A stretch of 64,000 bases of DNA from Darksidea phi (taxonomy: Eukaryota > Ascomycota > Dothideomycetes > Pleosporales > Lentitheciaceae). Under the pieces are notes generated by a model, which had not been told where the DNA came from, made no database searches, and worked only from the letters and a program-made list of their open reading frames with translations. A program made the position numbers and the translations under genes. Each line of letters starts with the position of its first letter. Position 1 is the stretch's first letter. The DNA is taken from contig JASJFT010000004.1 in NCBI GenBank assembly GCA_030770425.1, positions 310,001-374,000 of the forward strand. Reading direction: 5' to 3'. Below are positions 1 through 10,009 of this stretch, one piece after another.

Positions 1-1660
1 GGCGTTTCAAAAATGTCAGATGTCCTGAGAGATGAGCATGAGCAACTCGGAGTTGTAAGATTTGTATTCTAGGCTACGATCCTTTGACAAGGGCATTCCG
101 CCATATAAGATCACAGCGAGGATTAGACAACGTTGTGTAATAACCTCTATAAAATTACTTGCATTTCACAGAGAAAGGATGACAGTTGCTTATACACATG
201 ATTGAGCGTCCCTAGCATCGTTCACTACTGCTGTATATTACCCTGGGAAGACAGTGGAAGGCCTTTAGGATTAGTACCTTATGATCTGACGCGGTGAAGT
301 CGATCATCTAGTTTGGCATCGTAGTACCATGGATCTTAAAAAACACATTGTGACTCGGGGAATGAGATAGATACTACTCTTACGGCCTCAGCTAGGGCAA
401 TCCTACGGGCTTGCTGCGGCAGATCGTTCTATTCTACAGGAATGGCCTGGCCTCACTACGTTAGCGTATCTAACCAGTCATGGTAAATCGGTAATACTTT
501 ACCTGAACCTCATTATTCGTCCGGACGCTAAATTTGCCGAACGAACTGTTACTTTGTTGGTACGGTTTAAGTTCCTATCATCACCATTCTACTTTGGTCG
601 ATTGGTCACTTAGGTTTGGTGTGGGTGACAACTTGCCCGCTTCGCCAGAGTGAGGTTTAGATATATAAACGGCAAGGTAGACGTGATTAGTGAGAGGAAT
701 TTAAGCTACAACATCAAGAGACAGCCTACCGGACCCTGCAAGAGCTCAACATACATGTAGCAGACCCGTATCAACACAATGCGTCACAATGCCGAGCTAG
801 ACTTGCGCGGATAGGACAAAGAATAGACCGCTAGAACACACGACTATACAACAACTTTCCTCACCTAGTATAATGACTTGGTAAAGCGCGGCTCTTGTAG
901 TCAAGACATCTCTTTGATTTAGTCAGGCTTGACACGGCGGCTCAAATAGTCCCACCCGTTATTTCTGTGCAGGTTCTCCATATAATCCCCTATATTTAAT
1001 TTTTAGTATTCAATAACCTGACATTGCGATGGCGTAGTGGAGCGAGACACAACTCTATACAATTAGCATTGGTAATCCTCGCAAATGGCGTCAAAAATTC
1101 CGTTTATGGCCCGGGGGAAGAGGTTGAGGGACCCCAGGCCCGGAGAGGTACTGGGCCGGATGTAAGCTGGTTGATAGGGTTGCTGGACAATTGCGTCCTC
1201 GTCCCGGTGTATCACAATACAGAATTGCGGAAGGATACCATAAAGAGGTGAACGAACAAACTCGTCGTAACTTCCGCGCACTAATACACAGCCCTACCGT
1301 CATGGCTCATATGCCTTGTCGAAGCAACAGAATAAGACCAATGACTTTAGTGTTGTTGATTGGCAAGGCTTCCTTCGTGCTTGAGGCACATATTTCTATT
1401 GCAAGAAAACGTACTGGGAAAACTACGGCCTGCTAATCGCCCGCTACATGACGGCATCTGGCGGTAAAGGTCATACTTCCCCATTGTCCTTCCTTAGATG
1501 GGTCGCTGGAAATGAACGAATGAGGCTCGAGGTGCTTTTTCTCACACATATCACAGAGTGTGTCCTAATGCGTCCACCGAAAAGTGCAATCGATGCTCAA
1601 CAACCTGGAGCTTGTACATACGAGTTTTGGCAGTATACGACTGAAAAGTAGCGTTATAAT
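1..1660. other. no gene recognised
   Basis: Only short unrelated open frames occur on both strands, none with a recognisable motif, a start in good context or matching splice signals. The stretch lies downstream of the rhodopsin-type gene, whose stop codon is at 1667-1669. No repeat structure was noticed. Confidence 0.5.
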
Positions 1661-1666
1661 TATTCA

Positions 1667-2880
1667 CTACGTTCCTCCTGAAGAGCTAATTACAACATGA
1701 GATATTTCCTGCTGACTGCCGTCCTCTAGCGACACAGAATATCCCACCGCATGCGGCGCCAACTCAGTAGTACTATGAAGCTCCACCTCTTTCTGGACAT
1801 AAATACCATCTTCGCCGCCTACTCGACTTTTCTTTTGTTGAGTGCTGAGCTTGTGAGAGGAGCCGGTCTTAGTCGGTGTACCAGTCCATGTGGTCATGAC
1901 CCTCGGCACAAACTTCGCCAGCAGCGGTCGCAGTGTTGGTAGACAGGCGCACAGTATCCCGCAATTCAGCTCTACGATTGTCCAGTATGCCGCCGGCGCA
2001 TTGTCCCAGAGTGGATCGGGCGTTTCGAGGGCTCCCTGGAGGGTGAAGAGCCGGATCACGGAGATGATGCAGGTGCTGTGCGCATTAGATTAAACCACAA
2101 CGGAGCGAGGAATTGGCAGACACTTACAAAAAACCGAGACAAAATAGGCCGCACAGCAGAATCTTCTTCTTCATCCGCATCTGTAGCTTGAGGAGCGAGG
2201 GCACCGGTATGATGAATATCATAAAGTCGGTTACGATATTCATGCTAGAAGTGAGATACCATATGGGCATCGTGTAAATGCACTTGCTGGTCATACTCGG
2301 AAGGATGAGCGAAAGCGGTATGCACGTCAGGCCCGAAATAATCTCCTGGATAAGACCCCACACGATAATGAATATGAGGAGCCAGAAACAGATTAGCTGG
2401 GTACGCTTGCCTGGGAATAAGCGTCGGTATTGGATCAGAAAGGAGATCTTGGTGATGATCTGCGCTGGATTGTACATCAATATGACGGCATAAAGACTCT
2501 GTGCATGTTTAGAGTTGCAACCAAGCCAGGAATGGATCGACGAAACGTACCTGTAGTTGTTTGAGACTTGAATCCTGAGAGACGAACTGGGTATGACGAC
2601 CGAGTCCCCATCGAGCCTCTATTCAGTAGAGGTTAAATCCGGTGCTCTCGAAATCAAGGGCCCGCGACGTACCGAGGACGGTCGCAATCGACACCGCAAT
2701 AGCAAGTACTTGGGCAACGACAATGGTGAGATCTTCGGAGCCTACTTTCTTGAGGACCTTGCCACGGGTGTAGAGGCGAAGGCCAACAGCAATAGTGGAA
2801 ATAAAGACAAAGACGATAGACAAAGAATAAATTAACACAGTCTGCGATTCCTTCTCTAGTGCCGCTTCGTCGGGCGACAT
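1667..2880 (-). CDS. fungal rhodopsin-domain membrane protein (PTH11/SAT4-like)
   Basis: Predicted plasma-membrane receptor-like protein of the fungal rhodopsin-domain family; ligand and partner are unknown. I reconstruct four exons: 2880-2673, 2618-2551, 2498-2128 and 2075-1667, joined by introns with GT donors (GTACGT, GTACGT, GTAAGT) and AG acceptors. The total is 1056 nt, giving 351 residues, the usual size. The start is the first ATG before the first membrane segment (MSPDEAALEKE). Seven hydrophobic segments follow, with family landmarks GLGRH after the second segment, YNPAQIITKISFL in the third, and AAYWTIVELNCGILCACLPT near the last. A polar cytoplasmic tail of about 90 residues closes the protein. 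The exon joins restore family motifs exactly, so I regard the gene as intact. No CFEM domain is visible at the N-terminus. Confidence 0.85.
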
Positions 2881-3829
2881 GATGAGTGTGTCAAATACTG
2901 ACTTCAGATTTCGAATTGCGAAAAGTGGGACCAATCATAATACCTGAGTCATCCGAAAACGATCCTCGGGATGAGGGCATCGCGCGACAGATATAAGTAC
3001 ACAATGGAGGAGTCATGGGGAGAGGCTACATTTCGGCGTCAAACTTTGTCTTGATAATATATGCATTGCGAGTTGACTGAATGGTGAGGCAGCGGGTTGC
3101 CGGGTGCTAACTCCTTCCCGAAACCCTATTTTGGGCTACAGCTAACCAAGGATGGTCAAAGGCTGACGCTGGCTGCTTGGCACTGCGTCTAGAGTTGTCC
3201 CTGTATAGCGTGGCGTACATGCTCGAGTCGAGGAACCACCGAAGGAGTCCCGACTTGTTTGAACCAACCGGCGGGATCATGCTACTCCGTTCTTGCGGAT
3301 CCAACGGTCTTGCTAAGACGAAATAAGAGGCCGATAGCATCTAGTGCAACAGCCGCAGTATTGATCTTGTACACATACTTTCGCCTAATACCACGAACCT
3401 GGTGTGGGCGAGGTACGCGACAGCTGGATTTAGCTGGTTGCAAAAGGAACCATAAAGGCTGCTGGCGAAGGATAGGTACGATTTTTGGTGTTAGACCCTA
3501 GAAGTCTATCATAAATTGGCAAAAGCAATTGTGAGGTAATACCGCTACTGCCCATGTACATATATTCAAAGAACACGTCAATAGGACGCTTGATGTGGGG
3601 AAGCCTTCCACCGCACTTGTCACCAATCGTATGTAACAAACACAGCGTTCATCTCCACTTGGCTAGTATCAGGCCTTGGCGGATCCCTCTCGCCTGGTCC
3701 AATCTCCACCGCGATCTCCCCTGCCTTGTGGCTGGCAAAAGCCTCTCCATATACTATAATCTTTCTTGGTCCCCAAGAACGGGAAGCTGGGTGGATGGCG
3801 CTAGCGATGTTATTCTTCTAGACCAATTT
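2881..3829. other. intergenic, nothing recognised
   Basis: Short frames on both strands lack recognisable motifs. The first part probably holds the promoter of the rhodopsin-type gene, which is transcribed leftward from 2880. Confidence 0.45.
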
Positions 3830-3849
3830 CTACCCCAGACAAACAAATA

Positions 3850-4278
3850 GACCGAGGCGACGATAACGACGCGGCCCGGCGAGATGATGCGCAGTAGATA
3901 GTGTCTTCACGGTTGGCGCGCTTGGTCGCCCGCCTCTCTTCGCTGAGCAACAAAGCGTCGCACTTCTCCACGAGCTACGTGGGCGTGGCCGCGCAATAAC
4001 GCTTCGTGATACCGCCGACACCTTCGGCGAGACACCTTCGGCGAGCTGAAAGGACAATTACGCCGATGCCGCCCTTCCAGGCTCAGCCCCGCGAGGCCGC
4101 CTCTCGGGACAACAACCTTTATGAGGTAGATAATGTGGTCCACCGAGGGGGATAACATACCGTGAGCGGGGCTGGGCGTGGGCGGTGCGGCGACAGCAAA
4201 ATTCGCTTGAGGGGTCGTGTGGGAGCGCGCGGGGCTAGGTGGCAGCGACGTCAGCCGCGGAGAGAGAGATGCGCTCAT
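3850..4278 (-). pseudogene. unrecognised Ser/Pro-rich protein, probably broken
   Basis: An ATG at 4278 opens a serine/proline-rich N-terminus (MSASLSPRLTSLPPSP). The frame meets a good GTATGT donor near 4160 and a matching acceptor (TCCTTTCAG) near 4048. After this splice the frame reads GVGGITKRYCAATPT, then TAG, then continues as EKCDALLLSEERRATKRA, which looks like genuine coding sequence. A CAG-to-TAG change would explain the interruption. I do not recognise the family. The alternative is that the ORF without splicing (to about 3907) is used, but its C-terminus is arginine-rich and less protein-like. A 14-bp tandem duplication (GACACCTTCGGCGA) lies in the second exon. Confidence 0.35.
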
Positions 4279-4869
4279 TACTGGATGCAGGCTGGTTGGC
4301 GGAGTGTAGAGTGTAGAGTGGAATTGATGAATGGATGGGAGCAGTGCTGCCAAGGTTCCATATCCTTCACGCATACACGTGATAGCGTGATTAGCATTCA
4401 ACCGCCGCTTTTTGACTCGGCTGCAGGTCGGCTAATTACAATGGGCCACGACATATCTGATTGTCGCTCTGGCTGATTCTATTTGGTGTCCATGTCACGG
4501 AGTCACGTGCATGATTAGTGATCGCCCGATATATTTCCACCGAGGCAGCTGATCCGTACATTGATCTGATTGAGAAGGCAAAGGTAGACATGCTATCTCC
4601 ATCCTGTCTTCTGTCATATCTATCTCATAGCCCAGTGCATGCAACATATGATTACCAAATTCACTGCATCCACGAAGACGTCCCAGCTTCCTCTTGCTCG
4701 TCCCTTGAGCTCAACGGTAGACGGTTGTGTCCAATTTGCACAAGATGCTCACTCTCCATTTAGAATGCGATCCTGCCATCGTTTGACTGTTGAGCCGGTA
4801 CCGTACCAGCACCACTACATTTAAGGTCAATAGAGTCCTGCAAATAAGTCGGCTAATACCACATTACGC
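4279..4869. other. intergenic, nothing recognised
   Basis: No convincing coding sequence. The part next to 4278 would hold the promoter of the leftward Ser/Pro-rich gene. Confidence 0.4.
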
Positions 4870-5106
4870 TTACCAGCGCGCATAGTCACTCCTCCGGTTC
4901 TCTTTGCAGGGGCCGACTATCTTGTGCATCAACTTCGCCGTGCCTGGATCTACGAACGCTTGTACAAGAGTCTCTCTGACCGCCTGCTTTTGGTCATCAT
5001 ACAAGGGTGAAGCCTGTGATCTGCTAATGTTGCCAGACACACAACTGGCACTGGAGTTCGGCGGGTATTGGAAGGTAGAAGAAGAAGCGTTACTATCACT
5101 CGCCAT
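4870..5106 (-). CDS. hypothetical protein, small
   Basis: An ATG at 5106 opens a 78-codon frame with a protein-like composition: a serine/asparagine-rich N-terminus followed by a charged helix-like stretch (DDQKQAVRETLVQAF) and GTAKLMHKIVGPCKENRR. The family is not recognised, and no signal peptide or membrane segment is visible. A GTAAGC donor lies at the very end of the frame with an AG only 36 bases further on. That is short for a fungal intron, so the C-terminus is uncertain. It may be a real lineage-specific gene or one exon of a larger or degenerate gene. Confidence 0.3.
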   Translation of the reverse strand: MASDSNASSSTFQYPPNSSASCVSGNISRSQASPLYDDQKQAVRETLVQAFVDPGTAKLMHKIVGPCKENRRSDYARW

Positions 5107-5678
5107 TGTGGAGTCGTAAGGAGTCGATGGGGGTGTGGTGGGAAATAGTTATTACAAAAGTCATCGGAGAGTGTTCTTTCACTGGGTTATGTCTTCCTGA
5201 ACGTGAGGTTGTCCACACAGCCGAGACGATGAAGTGAATCCGTGATTTATGGTTTTGCGTAATCGTGTAACCAGGCATGCATGCACTAGGAGAATGCCCC
5301 ATTCCTCGATTGGTCTAGAAGATGAGTGAAGGGGAATGACAAATGGATAGCCCTACCGGGACCCGAGGGAACTTTAAATAGGAGTATCACGGAGACGATC
5401 AGTACAAATTAGCAGGGGCGATAAAATAGATTAGACTAACATATGTGTAAGATCTAAGCGCCATTATTATGAAATAAATCTCTAGAAACAAGATAAAGGA
5501 GTGGCTATAGTGAAAGTAGAAGGATAGGGTACATCTTGCTCAGTTCGTCACCAGCTCTTCTAAGCTTGCCAGTATAGCCATGCTGAGTTGGCCATGGGAC
5601 CTTCCAATGAAGGTTCTTGTCAACGGGCAAGCTCGAACCTCATTTCCACTCCTGTAGATTGAACCTCTGTCGGTAAGT
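5107..5678. other. intergenic, nothing recognised
   Basis: No supported gene. Positions 5380-5560 are A-rich and probably serve as the 3' flank of the secreted-protein gene that ends at 5679. Confidence 0.4.
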
Positions 5679-6210
5679 CTAGCATTCGATGTTGCAATCT
5701 ATACCACGACCCCTTTGTGCGAAGATTGCTCCAGTCCAACCACCAACATGGCATGATGCTAAGAGAGGAGAACAATTTAGTATATGATTTTACATTCCTT
5801 TGAGCGAATATAAACTTACAGTGAGTAGTGTGATACAAGCCATGGTTGTCGACGTTAATGCCAATGGCCGCATCGCGAGGTTTATCCCGCGATTCCTGTG
5901 CTGAAGGCCATGTAAACTCAATTTTCCCCACCCTATTCGTATCCAAATAGGTCCTAAGGCCATCCTTGTCGTTACTGGTGGGAATTTCTCCCTCCTGGAA
6001 GGCTTTTCGTGAGCCGTCTTTGTCGAAGAAAGCGTATGAATAGAATGACCAGTCTTTTTGATGAATGGAGAGGCAGCAGGCTCCAGGTTTGCAATCGGGC
6101 TTAAGCTCACGCTTCTCGTAAGTCTCTGGCCTGATGTTTGCAGGAACAGCTACTGCAGATGTTGCAGGCAGGATGAGTGCAATAGCGGCAAGGAAGTATG
6201 ATGCGTGCAT
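5679..6210 (-). CDS. small secreted protein (candidate effector)
   Basis: Predicted secreted protein of 156 residues of unknown function. Exon 1 is 6210-5820 and exon 2 is 5758-5679. The intron has a GTAAGT donor and a TCTTAG acceptor. The start gives a clear signal peptide (MHASYFLAAIALILPATSAVA). The mature part carries a KR-type processing site (YEKRELKPD) and then cysteines in CKPGACC, a DNHGLYHTTHSSCHVGG segment created by the splice, and a C-terminal DCNIEC. Reading through the intron instead gives an implausible 196-residue tail, so the spliced form is preferred. Size, signal peptide and paired cysteines fit a fungal small secreted protein; an effector role is inference only. A TATA-like motif lies about 120 bases upstream, and a MITE lies 230 bases beyond the start. 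Confidence 0.75.
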
Positions 6211-6325
6211 TTTGGGTTTGGTAGTGTTAAGTTGGAAAAAAAAGGGCAGATGGTTGTGGAAAGTAGATTGAAGTACTGAAGAATTTTGGTAGAGAATGCT
6301 AGTTGGAGACGCGAACCCTATTGTT

Positions 6326-6332
6326 TTTATAT
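6326..6332 (-). promoter_or_regulatory. TATA-like box of the secreted-protein gene
   Basis: Read on the minus strand this is TATAAAA, 116-122 bases upstream of the ATG at 6210, with a C/T- and A-rich leader between. Position and sequence are compatible with a core promoter; no other support is available. Confidence 0.35.
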
Positions 6333-6440
6333 TGTTTGAATCGTACGAGACGCGTTAGTATCTACATTAGTACCAGGCTACCCATCAGCTAAGCCCGCGC
6401 CGCTAGACCAGCTAGTCAGCTGATGAAGCGCAGAGGGGCG

Positions 6441-6866
6441 TAACGTGTTCTATCACTCAACCGCCCACATCAGTCATCCGCCCACCTAAAAAACTACCAA
6501 AATCGGAAAAATAGCCCCCTGCAGTCTCAACAACGACTTAATCATAAATTCTAAAACTTTATATTTAGGCTTTTATATCTATTTTATAACCACTATTAGA
6601 CTCTAGAAGTATTTTATTAAGTAGTTCTAGAGATATAGCAATTCAGCTTGAAATTGGGGGCCAAACCACAATACCTTGATAATGGCTAGACCTACTACTC
6701 TAAGACTTAAATTAGAGGCTTAAAATAGGTACCTAACCCTAAATATAAAGTTTTAGAATTTATGATTAAGTCGTTGTTGAGACTGCAGGGGGCTATTTTT
6801 CCGATTTTGGTGGTTTTTTGGGTGGGCGGATGACTGATGTGGGCGGTTGAGTGATAGAACACGTTA
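6441..6866. mobile_element. palindromic MITE with ~130-bp inverted repeats, TA target site
   Basis: The first ~130 bases and the last ~130 bases are near-perfect inverted copies, starting TAACGTGTTC and ending GAACACGTTA. The flanking dinucleotide TA on both sides fits a TA target duplication as made by Tc1/mariner/pogo-type transposases. The arms differ by C/T changes (CACCTAAAAAACTACC in one arm against CACCCAAAAAACCACC in the other), which suits RIP. Each arm carries the octamer CCGCCCAC twice, 17 bases apart. No transposase is encoded, so it is a non-autonomous element. The centre is AT-rich. Confidence 0.85.
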
Positions 6867-8098
6867 AACCGGCTGCCTCAAAAACCGCTTCGCAACCAGT
6901 TCAGTTAGTCTAATCAGAAGCCTCGAGCGGGCTGGGCGGGCTCGCTTAGTTACTCTGTGGACCAGTTCTAGCTGCTGCGGCTCAGCTGCTGCGGCTCAGC
7001 TGCTGGGTTCCCTGATTAGTACCCCTATTAAGTTAGTTAGAGATCTATCGTACAAATAGCCAGTATTAATTTAATAATAGTAAAGTACACAACAAATTTC
7101 CCTACTAGATAACATGCTGGAGATTATACTGCGAAAAGCTAGGGCAACGTAGATGACAACGGTTTAACCACGTACTATACTACAGGGGTGTCAGAAGCAA
7201 TTCCGTTTCTCTTACCAAAATTTACTGTGCCAAGAAGAATATCTTAACGATTGGTTCAGCTCGTCTTAATGGGGCAAGGTCTTCTAGCCAGGTAAGGAGA
7301 GTTGTTAGCTTACTGTGAGGCCACATTCACTACATCTTCACCCACTTCTCTCGCGGAGCATCTGAACTACACTACTTGATCAGAAGACCAACGTTCACCG
7401 TGAAGCTAGATAGTTGAACCGATTTATTGAGATCATGCGGTACACCAAGCTTGGCTGGAACAGATGATGTCCGTTCAAGCCCTGCGCTTACTTGAGTAGT
7501 GGCAGCTTTAACCTGAGCTGAAGGTGAGTCGCTCCGAGATGTCTCTGAACCGGACCTGCATAGCCCCGGAGCATGGGGGAAAGGGCCTGTTTAGGGAACT
7601 CGGCACTTGGCTATACTTTCCCATTCACGTGCAGCTTTGTTTCGGTCAAAGCCGCTGCATTCGGCTCGGCCACCTCCTTCGGTCATCCTTCGTAGCTAAA
7701 CCTCATCACATCTCGCCCTGCCTAACTGCCATCTACACGTTCAAACTCTCGCGGAAAGGTAAAAAGGTACTTTAATTTATTACCTGCGTCCTTTCCTTTG
7801 TATGCACCCTCTACGTTTTCTAGACTACTGATTATGGCTAGGTCCTGGTTGTCCCCTCCACATGGATCCCCCGATAGCGAAATAATGCAGTGGTTTGCCT
7901 TGTAAGGCCGACGATCACCAACTCCCAGTTCGATAGATGCATAATTTCAGGCTGAATAGTTCGAGCATTAACAATAATATCAATCCCGGGTGGCCGTAAC
8001 TCACACAACGGTTATTACCCCGATACCGATTTCATGCCCTCATACTTATGCTGCTTGACCCCCAGCACAGCAGCATTCGCACAAAATAATCACCTCTT
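6867..8098. other. intergenic with a short tandem repeat
   Basis: No supported gene. Around 6970-7005 a 14-bp unit (AGCTGCTGCGGCTC) is repeated about 2.6 times. The rest, including an 83-codon frame at 7524-7775, shows no recognisable motif. Confidence 0.4.
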
Positions 8099-9093
8099 CG
8101 ATGACTCGCCTATCAATACGGCGGAAGCCAGAAAAAGGGAATAACACGACACTTCCCAGAGCTATGGATTCCATACATTCAACTAGCCCGACTGATCCCG
8201 CCTGCCTGCCTGTTTCTAATCTACTTCCCACAACTTTTCGGCCTGCTCTCCGCAGCGATCATCCATCACTCTCCTGCACCCCTTCTTCTTGCAAAAGCGA
8301 GCATAATTTTCGTCGCCAGTTTCTTCGTCTCGAGCGCAACACATATATGGAATGACTTAGTCGACGCGCCACTAGACGCTCTTGTGGAGCGGACGCGGCA
8401 CCGGCCCATTCCTAGAGGGGCTGTAACGCCAGCCGCTGCTTTCATTTTCACGGTGAGCCAGACGCTCGCGGCAACCACTTTCTTGACAGTTATGACACCG
8501 GACTGGGAGAGAAACACAGTGTTCGCGGCTCCTGGGATCATGGGATGGGGTATTATCCTTGTGCAAAGCGGCATGCGCATGCGCTGCAGCTCGTGCTAGG
8601 ATTTTGTTTATCTTGGGGAGTCATCATGGGGGCTGTTGCGATAGGGGTGGAGCCGTTCTCGCTTGACATTCTCGGATTTGAAGCAAGGTCAGTGGGGATA
8701 GATACGAGCTGCGCAGTGCTTTGCTTGTTCCTTGCGAGTACCGTGTGGACGATGGTTTATGACACAGCCTACGCCCACCAGGATGTGAAGGATGACGTAA
8801 AGGCTGGAATCAAGAGTCTTGCCGTGCTGTTCCAGGATCGTACAAAGCCGTTGCTGTGGATCCTGCTGTCCGTCAAAACGATCGTTCTTATTGCGATAAG
8901 AAAGTTTATGGGGATGTGCGTATTATATTTCTGTACGCCGATTGGCGGGTTGATTGCCTCATTGGGTTTCATGATCTATAAGGTCGATTTGAAAGATTCA
9001 CAAAGCTGTTGGTAGTGGTTTGGAAACGGGTTTTGATTTGCTGGAGGCTCTGTTGCCGCCGGCCTTTTGGCTGGGTGTCTTACCAGGATTTAG
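8099..9093 (+). pseudogene. UbiA-family prenyltransferase, inactivated
   Basis: The intact ancestor would be an integral-membrane enzyme that transfers a prenyl chain to an aromatic or polyketide acceptor, as in ubiquinone or meroterpenoid synthesis. Readable stretches include LWIPYIQLARL (about 8161), the first aspartate motif NDLVDAPLD followed by ERTRHRPIPRGAVTP (8355-8430), and the second motif region YDTAYAHQDVKDDVKAGIKS (8760-8820). Damage: the N-terminal part lacks a usable in-frame ATG; the frame must shift by one base between about 8520 and 8600; and in-frame TAG (9013-9015) and TGA (9034-9036) interrupt a C-terminal WWWFGNGFWFAGG-type segment. Both stops are explained by G-to-A changes in TGG. 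The frame ends at 9091-9093. No partner biosynthetic genes are adjacent. Confidence 0.8.
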
Positions 9094-10009
9094 CGGTTAC
9101 CCACCAACGTTTCTTTACGAGTTTTCGTGTTAAGAGAGGGGGCAAGAAGGAAAGAGATCAAACAGAAAGGAAGATAGTGCAGGAAGTAGGAAGTGGAAAG
9201 AACGTGCAGGAAGGCGAAGGAGGAGAGATTACATGATGAGTGAAAATTGCGCAAAGCAGTAACATCCCTATGCCATTCTTAATCGGTTTCTTAAGAGTTG
9301 CGTGCCGGGCATGGGTTTACATAAGCGACCATATTGAGCTGGTGGTCGTAGAGCATGGTATCATGACTTCTAAAAAAAAATTCAAATCTTAGAAGCAAAT
9401 CTACAGACATTGCAGACGTTAGAACGGTAATTTATTTGATACTATGTCAGATCGTAATCTGAGAAAAAAAGTCCTTAGTTGTTACTTACAGTTGATGCTA
9501 CGATTGCCAGCCTTCTCTCAAGGATATGGCCGTTGCAGGTCGGCTGCCCTCCCTGCTAGCAGTAGCGTCTCGAATTACATCCGCAATATTCACTCACTAC
9601 TTACTATCTAGTGCAAGCTTCAAACCATGTATTCAGTGAAATATGTGTGAAACGGACTAATTGCACAGAGAGGCTTTGTCAAGTCGTCAAGGGACGCGAA
9701 TAAAGTATATAGTATAGTAAAGCACAATACCGCAGTAGTTAGCAAATCAGACAGAAGAATTTGCTCTTAGGGCCCTGTGATTGTATGCGATAATTATAAT
9801 GCTATTTTTACTAATATATACAGAAGGGAGGATCCCCATGGAGCCTGATCAACACGGAAATGTACCTCGTGAGCATATAACACCGTCTATTTAGTATATA
9901 GTTAGTACACGTAGCCGTATATCCAATAGGCTATCCAAGCTTCAACACCAACCCTCTCCGCAAAACTCTCCTCTAGTATGCAACAACGATGCAAAGATAC
10001 CACCCCACT
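9094..10009. other. intergenic, nothing recognised
   Basis: Partly AT-rich and without supported genes. It contains the 3' flank of NPR3, which ends at 10010. Confidence 0.45.

Noticed and set aside
1024..1651. Overlapping short frames on both strands
   Set aside because: None has a start in context, motif or splice support.
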